This document shows, piece after piece, positions 1 through 6,872 of a DNA stretch of 8,850 bases (its first letter is position 1; the number at the start of each line of letters is the position of its first letter). A program made the translations under genes and the position numbers. The notes under the pieces are model-generated. The model searched no databases. It was not told where the DNA came from and worked only from the letters and a program-made list of their open reading frames with translations. Origin of the DNA: Actinomycetota bacterium (GTDB taxonomy: Bacteria > Zhuqueibacterota > Zhuqueibacteria > Residuimicrobiales > Krinioviventaceae); assembly GCA_011682565.1 (NCBI GenBank), contig JAACEJ010000104.1:1-8850 (forward strand). Reading direction: 5' to 3'.

Positions 1-1
1 T

Positions 2-1528
2 GAAATCATCGAGCGCCTAAAGCTGATGCCGATTTCTCAGGCTTTGCAAAATATCCATTTCCCGGAAAATTTTGCCATGCTTTCGCACGCGCAACGCCGT
101 TTAAAGTTCGATGAGTTATTTTTTATGGAACTCATGATTGCCTTTCGTAAGCAGCAGTTTCGCAGTGCTCGCGGCGGCATCAGTTTTGAAAAAGTTGGCG
201 ATCGGGTTCGTACTCTTGTCGATAAACTTCCTTTCGAACTCACCGACGCCCAGAAAAAAGTTCTTCACGAAATTCGCGCAGACATGAAGAGCGGTCGGTC
301 AATGAATCGACTCCTTCAGGGTGATGTTGGCTCCGGTAAAACAATTGTCGCGCTGATTACCATGCTAATTGCCGTTGAAAACGGCTTTCAGGCCGCACTT
401 ATGGCGCCGACGGAAATATTGGCCGAACAGCATTTTATCACCACACATCATTTGCTGGAAGAAATCGGCGTAAAGACCGTCCTTCTCGTCGGCGGGCAAA
501 GCAAGAAGATCCGGGAAGCTGTCCTGGAATCTATCGTCAAAGGAGAGGCGGACATTATCATCGGAACACACGCGCTTATTCAGGAAAGTGTTGATTTTTC
601 CAATCTCGGCGTTGTCATTATCGACGAACAGCATCGCTTCGGTGTGATGCAGCGAGCGACGCTTCGTCAAAAAGGTCTCAATCCCGATGTGCTGGTTATG
701 ACCGCCACACCGATTCCGCGCACCCTGTCCATGACGGTTTACGGCGATCTGGATGTGTCCGTGCTCGACGAATTGCCGGCTGGCAGAGTGCCGATAAAAA
801 CCTACTGGCGCGGACAAAAGCAGCGTGCAAAAATTTACAATTTTGTCAGGGAAAAGGTTAGCGAAGGGGCGCAGGCGTACATTGTTTTTCCCCTTGTGGA
901 GGAGACGGAAAAATCGGATTTGAAAGCCGCCACGGATAGCTATGAAAAAATGCGCTCCGGTTTTTTTGCCAATTTCAAGCTCGGGCTTTTGCACGGGCGA
1001 ATGAAGAGCGATGAAAAAGACGCGGTCATGGCTTCTTTTAAGCGCGGTGAAATTCAAATATTAATCAGCACAACTGTCATCGAAGTCGGCGTGGATGTGC
1101 CGAATGCGACCATCATGCTGGTAGAACATGCGGAACGCTTTGGTCTGACGCAGTTGCACCAGTTGCGCGGGCGCGTCGGGCGCGGATCAAAACAATCTTA
1201 TTGCATTCTTGTTGCCTACGATCCCATCACAGCGGAAGCGCAGCGGCGGCTGGACACAATGGTTGAAACAATTGACGGATTCAGGATTGCGGAAGTGGAT
1301 TTGGAAATACGAGGACCGGGCGAATATTTCGGCACAAAACAGCACGGCTTGCCGGATCTTAAAATTGCGGATGTAGTGAAGGATTTGAATATATTAAAAG
1401 CTGCGCGGACAGAAGCTTTTCGGCTGGCACAGGAAGACCCGCAATTGTTGCAACATAAGGATCTTGGCGTACGGCATTATTTTGTCAAAAATTATCGTGA
1501 TAAATTTGACCTGGCGTGGGTCGGCTAA
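2..1528 (+). CDS. recG: ATP-dependent DNA helicase RecG, C-terminal part (5' end outside window)
   Basis: RecG is a superfamily 2 helicase that remodels stalled replication forks and branch-migrates Holliday junctions in the cytoplasm. The open frame runs in from the left edge: codons from base 2 (E-I-I-E-R-L-K-L) precede the first ATG at 26, so that ATG is not the start and the N-terminal wedge domain is missing here. Visible motifs are Walker A GDVGSGKT (nt 320-343), the DEQH box (623-634), TATPIPRT (701-724) and motif VI QLRGRVGRG (1160-1186). The segment GPGEYFGTKQHGLPDLKIAD follows, matching the conserved RecG C-terminal region. Around 509 residues are present out of a usual ~700. The gene ends in TAA at 1526-1528. 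No frameshift or lost motif is visible. The family call is very secure. Confidence 0.97.
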   Translation, partial: EIIERLKLMPISQALQNIHFPENFAMLSHAQRRLKFDELFFMELMIAFRKQQFRSARGGISFEKVGDRVRTLVDKLPFELTDAQKKVLHEIRADMKSGRSMNRLLQGDVGSGKTIVALITMLIAVENGFQAALMAPTEILAEQHFITTHHLLEEIGVKTVLLVGGQSKKIREAVLESIVKGEADIIIGTHALIQESVDFSNLGVVIIDEQHRFGVMQRATLRQKGLNPDVLVMTATPIPRTLSMTVYGDLDVSVLDELPAGRVPIKTYWRGQKQRAKIYNFVREKVSEGAQAYIVFPLVEETEKSDLKAATDSYEKMRSGFFANFKLGLLHGRMKSDEKDAVMASFKRGEIQILISTTVIEVGVDVPNATIMLVEHAERFGLTQLHQLRGRVGRGSKQSYCILVAYDPITAEAQRRLDTMVETIDGFRIAEVDLEIRGPGEYFGTKQHGLPDLKIADVVKDLNILKAARTEAFRLAQEDPQLLQHKDLGVRHYFVKNYRDKFDLAWVG

Positions 1529-1580
1529 TGGTTGTGCGATCACAATATCAATTTTCAAAAGATTTGATTCAAAGTTCAGG

Positions 1581-1723
1581 AATTCCCCCCTTGAGGGGGG
1601 ACGATGACGACGCAGTCGGCATCAGGGGGATGTTAAGGGTTCAACTCAATGCGTTAGTTCACGTCTCTTAACATCCCCCTGGTTTCACCTGCGGTGAAAC
1701 TGTCCCCCTTCAACGGAGGAATT
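1581..1723. repeat. 143-bp inverted-repeat element with cloverleaf-like symmetry (MITE/REP-like)
   Basis: The ends 1581-1602 and 1702-1723 are inverted repeats, 19 of 22 bases paired, both starting AATTCC when read inward. Inside are three hairpins laid end to end. The left one is at 1603-1622 (CGAC/GTCG core with loop GCA, then a mismatch and four more pairs). The centre is a perfect 15-bp stem CAGGGGGATGTTAAG at 1623-1637 pairing with 1667-1681. The right one is a perfect 8-bp hairpin GTTTCACC/GGTGAAAC at 1682-1700. The outer left arm also folds on itself (CCCCCC-TTGA-GGGGGG, 1585-1600). There is no ORF inside. It lies 52 bp after recG, so it could also block transcription, but no T-run follows a stem. 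A non-autonomous mobile or REP-like repeat is the best guess; copy number elsewhere cannot be seen. Confidence 0.8.
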
Positions 1724-1950
1724 TGCAAGCGCTACATCCAAGAGTGAGATGAGAATTGGAATCAATATTTACTTGCATAGAGGTGACCGCCGTCAGCGAT
1801 AACGGCTGCACATTGTTTTTGATTTTTTTGCAAAAATAATGGATCGCTGTTGCTTATTATCTTTATTTTGTAAAAAAAAACAGTAATAAAGCCATTTGCA
1901 AATAGATTCAACTTTCAGGAATAATTCAGTTTGAGGTTAATTTTAAAAAA
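1724..1950. other. Non-coding, AT-rich leader region upstream of the decayed small gene
   Basis: No convincing gene is present between the inverted-repeat element and the small-protein gene. The first part is mixed sequence with a small hairpin, GCCGT at 1789-1793 pairing with ACGGC at 1802-1806. From about 1807 it becomes very AT-rich with T- and A-tracts. Bases from 1876 on recur upstream of the second gene copy and so belong to the duplicated unit. A promoter for the small gene probably lies here, but I could not pick out a reliable -35/-10 or Bacteroidetes-type -33/-7 pair. Confidence 0.5.
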
Positions 1951-2611
1951 ATGCGTATTTTAATTTATTCTTGCACTTGTTTGTTTCATGCAAATTCAAT
2001 GCGAACGAAAACCAACAGCACCGGAAATAATAATACCAACTACGGTTGGCAAAGGCACTGGCGGCCATTTTAATCTAAGCGGTAAAATCGAAACATGGCA
2101 ACCAACAAATATTTTCCGACCTGTGACCGATGTAAATCTTTATATCTTGAATAATAAAGATTATAGCGATACTTTAGCGTATCTATTCATAACTTCAACT
2201 GATGCAAGCTTTGAAATTTCGGATTTGCCGGAAGCAACTGTGGATATAATTATTTCGGCAAACCATATTCTTCCAGACAAATGGAGCGATTTTGAATTAA
2301 TAGAACAAAATCAATTTACAACTTTTCGAGTTTATGAGAGGGATTTACAAAAAAGTTATTCGCCAATTTTCCGGATGATTACAAGGTTTGACAGCGATAT
2401 AAATGTTGTAGAATCTGCTGTTAAAAACGCGAATTGTCGTATAGATACCATGATCGTTAAAAACCTACAGACGAGTCGTCTAGGCAGAGATGGTTTTTAC
2501 TATTTTCGAACGATGAACAACCAATACCTGACAAGTTGGAAGCCTTTATATTTTTGCAACCTGTATTATATCTATGGGGGTATGCTGATTGGCATCATTT
2601 GCCCTAATTAA
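1951..2611 (+). pseudogene. Decayed paralogue of the small exported protein at 2723-3379 (two frame breaks)
   Basis: The longest open frame (1988-2611) begins at an internal ATG and lacks a signal peptide. Two facts suggest decay. First, ATG 1951 in another frame reads M-R-I-L, and omitting one A at 1963 gives MRILFILALVCFMQIQC, a good export signal running into the main frame. Uncorrected, the main frame has a TAA stop at 1961-1963. Second, near 2537-2538 a one-base shift would restore a tail with E-x-F...QPVL and a final P before TAA at 2605-2607, matching the tail of the intact copy (QPVL...VP-stop). The body shares PVT(D/N)V-LY, N-(K/R)DYSDTL, DASF-I-DLP and VDIII with its neighbour. GAGG at 1933-1936 lies 14 nt from ATG 1951, which is long for a ribosome-binding site. 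Sequencing indels or use of ATG 1988 for a cytoplasmic product remain possible. Confidence 0.7.
1991..2035 (+). repeat. 45-nt perfect repeat, copy A (identical to 2771-2815)
   Basis: The 45 bases starting CAAATTCAATGCGAACG are identical in the two gene copies, synonymous positions included. They encode Q-I-Q-C-E-R-K-P-T-A-P-E-I-I-I. After that, scattered mismatches appear and identity falls. Confidence 0.95.
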
Positions 2612-2712
2612 ATATTATTCTTGTGACCGTATAAAAACAGTAACAAGGCTATTTTCTTGTATTCTTTTATCAAATCCTTAAAGAGATTAAACTATCAGAA
2701 ATAATACGGTTT

Positions 2713-2716
2713 GAGG
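2713..2716 (+). promoter_or_regulatory. Ribosome-binding site (GAGG) fixing the start at 2723
   Basis: GAGG lies 6 nt before ATG 2723. An upstream in-frame TTG at 2711 overlaps this site and would put four polar residues before a standard signal peptide, so ATG 2723 is preferred. Confidence 0.65.
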
Positions 2717-2722
2717 TCAGTT

Positions 2723-3379
2723 ATGAAAAAACTTTTGTTATCTTTTATTCTTGTACTTATTTACCTTGCACAAATTCAATGCGAACGAAAACCAACAGCA
2801 CCGGAAATAATAATATCAACTACGATTGGCAAGGGCCCCGGAGGACCTGCAGTTTTATATGGGCAAATTAAGAGTAATTATGAACCAGTTACCAATGTTG
2901 GTCTTTATGTTTTTTCCAATAGAGATTATAGTGATACACTTGTTCATATTTTTATAAATTCATCTGATGCAAGTTTTCAGATTACCGACTTGCCTTTGGA
3001 TACAGTGGATATCATAATATTAGAAAGAGTAACTTACCAACCTCGTAAAGAAAATGATTATGTCCTTACAAATGGCAATAACCATTTTCAAGTCGATTTC
3101 CTGAATTTCGGGAGAACCAAATCACCCAAGGGGTGGTTTGAAGTTGGAATTAGATATTTTGTCGACATTGCAAAAGTAGAAAAGCTGAGTAAACTAGTGA
3201 ACTGTAACTTAGATACGGTGCCATCATTTATACTGCCACCTGTAAATAAATACCATGGTACAAAATATTACAAACTGACACCACAGGATAACCAATCATT
3301 ATTGGAAAAGTTCAACATTTTAATTTTAAAGCAGCCTGTACTTGGATTTTCAATACCTGGAGGTATAGCAGTTCCATAA
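2723..3379 (+). CDS. Small exported protein, probable lipoprotein, carboxypeptidase-regulatory-like beta fold
   Basis: The protein has 218 residues from ATG 2723. The N-terminus is a clear export signal: KK, then a hydrophobic run LLLSFILVLIYLA, then QIQC at residues 17-20. The Cys followed by a polar ERKPTAPE linker suggests a lipoprotein, but Q before the Cys is atypical for a lipobox (usually A, G or S), so simple secretion is possible. After the linker comes a pattern like carboxypeptidase-regulatory or similar beta-sandwich repeats: G-x-I, EPVTNVGLYVF, DASFQITDLP, then VDIII. A second Cys (NCNLDT) is conserved in the decayed paralogue and could be structural. I do not recognise a specific family for the C-terminal half. 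It precedes the protease by 45 nt, so co-transcription and a partner, anchor or substrate role on the cell surface are plausible but inferred. Base composition is AT-rich compared with recG and the downstream glycosylation genes. Confidence 0.75.
   Translation: MKKLLLSFILVLIYLAQIQCERKPTAPEIIISTTIGKGPGGPAVLYGQIKSNYEPVTNVGLYVFSNRDYSDTLVHIFINSSDASFQITDLPLDTVDIIILERVTYQPRKENDYVLTNGNNHFQVDFLNFGRTKSPKGWFEVGIRYFVDIAKVEKLSKLVNCNLDTVPSFILPPVNKYHGTKYYKLTPQDNQSLLEKFNILILKQPVLGFSIPGGIAVP
2771..2815 (+). repeat. 45-nt perfect repeat, copy B (identical to 1991-2035)
   Basis: This is the second copy of the identical block, covering the Cys and the first residues of the mature protein in the intact gene. 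Confidence 0.95.
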
Positions 3380-3410
3380 GCTTAATAATAAATCTCATAT
3401 AAATCAAAAA

Positions 3411-3416
3411 AGGAGA
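3411..3416 (+). promoter_or_regulatory. Ribosome-binding site (AGGAGA) of the protease gene
   Basis: A strong AGGAGA lies 8 nt before ATG 3425, within the 45-nt gap after the small exported-protein gene. No terminator-like hairpin separates the two genes. Confidence 0.75.
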
Positions 3417-3424
3417 GACATACT

Positions 3425-6271
3425 ATGTTATGGAAATCGATTATCATTCACATGATTTTTGCGCTAATAGTAATATTAGGATCGGATTCTATTGGCCGTA
3501 GTGAGGATGTAAGAAAAGACGGCAAAGCTTTTACTACAATGATTTTTTTGAAATTTAAATTAAAAGTAATAGAACTGGATACAGATAAGTCCATTGCAAC
3601 TTTAAGTGACATTCCCCAAAATTTTTCTGATATACGAAACTATTTTTCAAAATTTGGTAATATCCAATTCGAACAGGTCTTTAAAGGTACAAAATATGGG
3701 GATACTCAACGAAGCTCACTCAGAGGTGATATCGTGACAGTCCCGGAATTATCGCAGCATTTTAGAGTCATTTTCCCAGAGGCTGTTGAGATGTGGAAAA
3801 CTATTAGAGAAATAAGAAATTTATCTGAAGTAGAATCTGCCGACCCCCCGGGTTTGGCTATTAGTCATTTGACACCCAACGACTTACACAAAGAAGGGAA
3901 TCAATGGTATCTGACAAAAATTAATGCCGAGAACGCATGGGATATTACGACCGGAAGCACCAACATTAAAGTTGCAGTAATAGACGTTGGAGTGAACAGG
4001 TATCATTCGGACCTGGTAGACAAATGTGAAGGTGGTGAATGGACAATGTCTGGAGATCACGGTACAATGGTAGCCGGTGTTATTGGCGCAAAAACAGATA
4101 ATAAGAGAGGTATTGCCAGTCTGGGCTGGAATGTGAAAATTATGCCCTATGACTATGATGACTCTGATTGGAATGCAGAGGATGTTGAAGCTGATATTAA
4201 AGCCGCAGCCGATGCCGGCGCGCAAATTATTAATTGTAGTTGGGCCTGGCTGGAACCGTACGAGTATGATGATACGAAATACGTCCATGCAGATCATTGG
4301 AGGATTCGTGACGCTGTTCAATATGCCCAAAATCTTGGCTGTCTTGTTGTTTCCAGCTATGGAAATACTGCAAGTCCAGTGACTTGGCCAAACAATGGTC
4401 CAACAAGGGCCCCACTTTATCCTGACGCTTATCCCCCTCACCTGCAATTTCCAGCCTGTTACCCAAATGTAATAGGTGTAACGGCTACAAACAGTTCAGA
4501 TCAGTTTCCCAGCGGCTATAATTATGGAAGTTCGGTTGATGTATGTGCTCCGGGGATTAATATCCTGACGACAAGTGGAAGTACTTATAGCACTGCAAGT
4601 GGTACTTCCCTTTCGTCACCGCTCGTATGTGCACTGGCAGGACTTCTTCTTTCGATGAATCCAAACCTTACTACAGCACAGGTAGCTAGCACAATATATT
4701 TATCGGCCTGTGATTTAGGGAGTTCCGGATGGGATCAATATTACGGTCACGGTCGAATTGATGCCGCTAAAGCCGTTCGTTATCTCTATGTTCCCCAAGT
4801 CTATCCCACAATTTCTGCGGCAGTAGATGGAGCAGTTGACGGCCAAACAATTCTTATTGATGATGGAACGTATATAGAAGATATTGCCATTAGCAAAAAT
4901 ATTACCCTTGAGGCCAATGGAGCCGTCCATATCCGTGGGAACACGCAGGTTTCCAATGCCTCTGCCACTTTTAAATGGCTATATCTTGAACCGGGCAGTT
5001 TATTCGGAAAATCTCTGGGTGTTTACAATGGAACTGCAACATTGCATAGCTGCTATCTTGTGGAAGGAACTTACACTGGATCGTGGGGCATATATTCGAA
5101 TAACTCTACATTAAAATTAAGATATGGAACAGTAACATCAGGCGGTACGAGTATTATGTTAATTAATCCGGGTTCATCAACTTATATCTGGGATTGCAGT
5201 TCTATTGATCCGGGAACAGGCATAGGACTTTGGGGTACTGTGGATGGAGAGGCCAAACGAAATAATTTCTTTACTTATACCAATGACACCGGCTGGGACA
5301 TTAGTGCTCAGCTCGCATCCAGCGGTGTATTTGAAATCGATAGTAATAATTATGGTACTTCCCAGGAAATACTCGATTCCGAACCTTACAATGTATATGG
5401 TGACGGCTGGCCACCTGGAAGTCTTGCCAAGCGATTTATTTCCTTTAATAATACAGGCAGTGCTGAAACAGATGAAAGACTTGGTGAAGCCGATAGTCTT
5501 GTCGCAGTCGGCAAATTTAGCGAAGGTATAGATATTCTAAAAGCCATCGTTGACGAAAAACCAGAAAGTGACGATGCGCTATTTTCATTGCACAAAATAG
5601 TCAGCTATGGAAATGAAAAAGATTTGGATGAAAATTCGATAGTTCAGGCTAATGACAACAAAGATTATTTAAATCAGATCATTCAAAAGTACCCCGATGG
5701 ACATCCTTTAAGACTTGCAGCAGAAGAATACAATATTCACAATGAAGTTCGATTAGGAAATGTTGATGATGCCATCTCTATGTCTTACAAGTTTAATGAA
5801 AAGCATCCTGATCTGGAATATGGGAAAAGAGTGCTATTCAGCATAGCTGACATTTATACTTACGTCAAACATGATGAAAAATCAGCGAAAGAAGTATACG
5901 CTTTATTTGTCCAAAAATACCCGGATCACCCCATGAGTGAATATGCGAAATCGGTCTCGGATGAATCACCTTCCTCTGCCGTCACAAGTCAACAGACAGA
6001 AATTGAGTTAGCAAACTATCCTAATCCTTTCAATCCTGAAACCACTGTTCAGTACACCTTACCTGAGGCTGGCAGAGTCATCCTTAAAATCTATGACGTC
6101 CGAGGTCAGGAAGTAGCAACTCTTGTAAATGAAGATCAGTCTGCAGGCGCACACTCGGCAATCTGGAACGGCAGAGGTCAGTTGGGAATAGATGCAGCAA
6201 CAGGTATGTATTTTTATAGAATCTTCTTTCAAGGCAGGATATTGACGGGAAAGGCGCTTTTAGTGCGTTAG
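3425..6271 (+). CDS. Secreted subtilisin-like (S8) serine protease with beta-helix, TPR-like and C-terminal sorting domains
   Basis: The predicted product is a 948-residue endopeptidase exported to the cell surface or medium. Order of parts: signal peptide with hydrophobic core IIIHMIFALIVILG (about 1-28); propeptide-like region (about 30-150); S8 catalytic domain (about 155-452) entered through QWYLTKINAENAWDIT. The catalytic residues are Asp187 in VAVIDVG, His212 in DHGTMVAG and Ser395 in SGTSLSSP; Asn314 in SYGN is the likely oxyanion residue. The Asp motif has V where T or S is usual, but the triad is complete. Next comes a right-handed beta-helix-like region (about 456-660) opening with YPTISAAVDGAVDGQTILID, then a helical TPR-like region (about 680-845; GKFSEGIDILKAIVDEKP, AKEVYALFVQKYPDHP). 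The tail (861-948), beginning YPNPFNP at 865, is a T9SS type A/FlgD-Ig-like sorting domain ending GKALLVR. Family assignment is firm; substrate unknown. Confidence 0.95.
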   Translation: MLWKSIIIHMIFALIVILGSDSIGRSEDVRKDGKAFTTMIFLKFKLKVIELDTDKSIATLSDIPQNFSDIRNYFSKFGNIQFEQVFKGTKYGDTQRSSLRGDIVTVPELSQHFRVIFPEAVEMWKTIREIRNLSEVESADPPGLAISHLTPNDLHKEGNQWYLTKINAENAWDITTGSTNIKVAVIDVGVNRYHSDLVDKCEGGEWTMSGDHGTMVAGVIGAKTDNKRGIASLGWNVKIMPYDYDDSDWNAEDVEADIKAAADAGAQIINCSWAWLEPYEYDDTKYVHADHWRIRDAVQYAQNLGCLVVSSYGNTASPVTWPNNGPTRAPLYPDAYPPHLQFPACYPNVIGVTATNSSDQFPSGYNYGSSVDVCAPGINILTTSGSTYSTASGTSLSSPLVCALAGLLLSMNPNLTTAQVASTIYLSACDLGSSGWDQYYGHGRIDAAKAVRYLYVPQVYPTISAAVDGAVDGQTILIDDGTYIEDIAISKNITLEANGAVHIRGNTQVSNASATFKWLYLEPGSLFGKSLGVYNGTATLHSCYLVEGTYTGSWGIYSNNSTLKLRYGTVTSGGTSIMLINPGSSTYIWDCSSIDPGTGIGLWGTVDGEAKRNNFFTYTNDTGWDISAQLASSGVFEIDSNNYGTSQEILDSEPYNVYGDGWPPGSLAKRFISFNNTGSAETDERLGEADSLVAVGKFSEGIDILKAIVDEKPESDDALFSLHKIVSYGNEKDLDENSIVQANDNKDYLNQIIQKYPDGHPLRLAAEEYNIHNEVRLGNVDDAISMSYKFNEKHPDLEYGKRVLFSIADIYTYVKHDEKSAKEVYALFVQKYPDHPMSEYAKSVSDESPSSAVTSQQTEIELANYPNPFNPETTVQYTLPEAGRVILKIYDVRGQEVATLVNEDQSAGAHSAIWNGRGQLGIDAATGMYFYRIFFQGRILTGKALLVR

Positions 6272-6515
6272 AGTCAAACTCTCTGAGCAATAAAGATTTA
6301 GAGAAAATGTAGTTTGGTGTATTCAGGTTTGTGAATTGTTTATAACTCTAATCATGCAACCTTTGCGTTGAGTGATTTGAACCCGCCGAATTGTTTGATA
6401 AGTTTTGTTTAATATGCTGGCGTCTGTGCCTTCAGTCGGTTTAGTCTGATGCTGTTTCAGCCACTGATGCCGGGGCTATTTCAATAAAAAATATCCGACT
6501 AAGATTCAAATGAAT

Positions 6516-6520
6516 GGAGG
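6516..6520 (+). promoter_or_regulatory. Ribosome-binding site (GGAGG) fixing the start at 6526
   Basis: GGAGG ends 5 nt before ATG 6526. The in-frame ATG at 6514 overlaps the site and cannot use it, so the shorter start is preferred. Confidence 0.8.
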
Positions 6521-6525
6521 ATAAA

Positions 6526-6867
6526 ATGACAGATACTCCGAACAAGGAACAATTGCACGGTGCTCTTTTTATGAATCTTGTCCTTAGTTTTCACTCTTCT
6601 GCGATGACACAGATGGGGAAAACGAAAAATCCTTTGACGGACAAGATTGAACGAGATATGGAACAAGCGAGAATGTCCATCGATATGTTGGATATGCTGG
6701 AAAACAAGACGGCAAATAATTTGACGCATGATGAAAGCGAATTTCTGGCGCGAATCATCAACGAAGTGAAATTAAATTTTGTTGATGAGGTGAATAAAGA
6801 ACAATCTCCCCCAAAAAGCGAAGGGGAAAAATCAGCCGGCGACGAGACCGGCAAAGAAGGAAAATAA
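6526..6867 (+). CDS. DUF1844 family protein
   Basis: The protein has 113 residues, with no signal peptide or membrane segment, so it is probably cytoplasmic. It shows the layout of DUF1844: a helix LFMNLVLSFHSSAMTQMGK, a short linker with NPLTD, a second helix with DMEQARMSIDMLDMLENKT, then NNLTHDESEFLARIINEVKLNFVDE. The last ~25 residues are a low-complexity charged tail (KEQSPPKSEGEKSAGDETGK). The biochemical function of the family is not known to me. It is the first gene of a tight same-strand cluster, with the methyltransferase start only 5 nt after its stop. No clear promoter was found in the 254 bases upstream, but the gap makes it the likely first gene of the transcript. Confidence 0.88.
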   Translation: MTDTPNKEQLHGALFMNLVLSFHSSAMTQMGKTKNPLTDKIERDMEQARMSIDMLDMLENKTANNLTHDESEFLARIINEVKLNFVDEVNKEQSPPKSEGEKSAGDETGKEGK

Positions 6868-6872
6868 ATTTA

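Larger units (their letters stand above)
1876..2611 (+). repeat. Tandem duplication, unit 1 (leader plus small gene)
   Basis: This unit is homologous to 2633-3379. The leader starts with AAAAACAGTAATAAAGCC, 19 of 22 bases matching the stretch at 2633-2654. It continues with GATTCAACTTTCAGGAAT (1905-1922, matching 2685-2702) and GTTTGAGGT just before the gene. The offset is 757 nt at the leader start and 780 nt from the ribosome-binding site onward, so unit 2 carries about 23 extra leader bases or unit 1 lost them. Identity is highest around the start of the mature protein and falls toward the 3' end. Confidence 0.8.
2633..3379 (+). repeat. Tandem duplication, unit 2 (leader plus small gene)
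   Basis: This is the second, intact unit of the tandem duplication. Its leader repeats that of unit 1 with an approximately 23-nt AT-rich extra segment around 2655-2678. The conserved end of the leader is GATTAAACTATCAGAAAT (2685-2702) followed by GGTTTGAGGT. Only 21 bases separate the end of unit 1 from the start of the recognisable unit 2 leader. Confidence 0.8.

Noticed and set aside
365..1057. 230-codon open frame on the minus strand inside recG
   Set aside because: It is the antisense shadow of an intact, motif-complete recG and its translation shows no recognisable domain.
1581..1723. tRNA or tmRNA, because of the cloverleaf-like fold
   Set aside because: At 143 bp with a 22-bp closing stem it has no T-loop, no CCA end and no tRNA-sized arms. 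The symmetry fits an inverted-repeat element instead.
1782..1860. Possible coding remnant (GAG GTG ACC GCC GTC AGC...) ending at a TAA near 1840
   Set aside because: The frame is short, has no start or ribosome-binding site, and matches nothing I recognise; it was treated as non-coding.
3884..4447. 187-codon open frame on the minus strand inside the protease gene
   Set aside because: It is opposite the catalytic domain, whose motifs are clear on the plus strand, and has no recognisable domain of its own.
6270..6282. Hairpin AGAGT-CAA-ACTCT at the protease stop as a terminator
   Set aside because: The stem has only 5 bp with no following T-run, so it is too weak to call.
6320..6480. Open stretch of about 50 codons on the minus strand between the protease and DUF1844 genes
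   Set aside because: It has no usable early start codon, no ribosome-binding site and no recognisable motif. I see nothing definite in the 6272-6525 gap.
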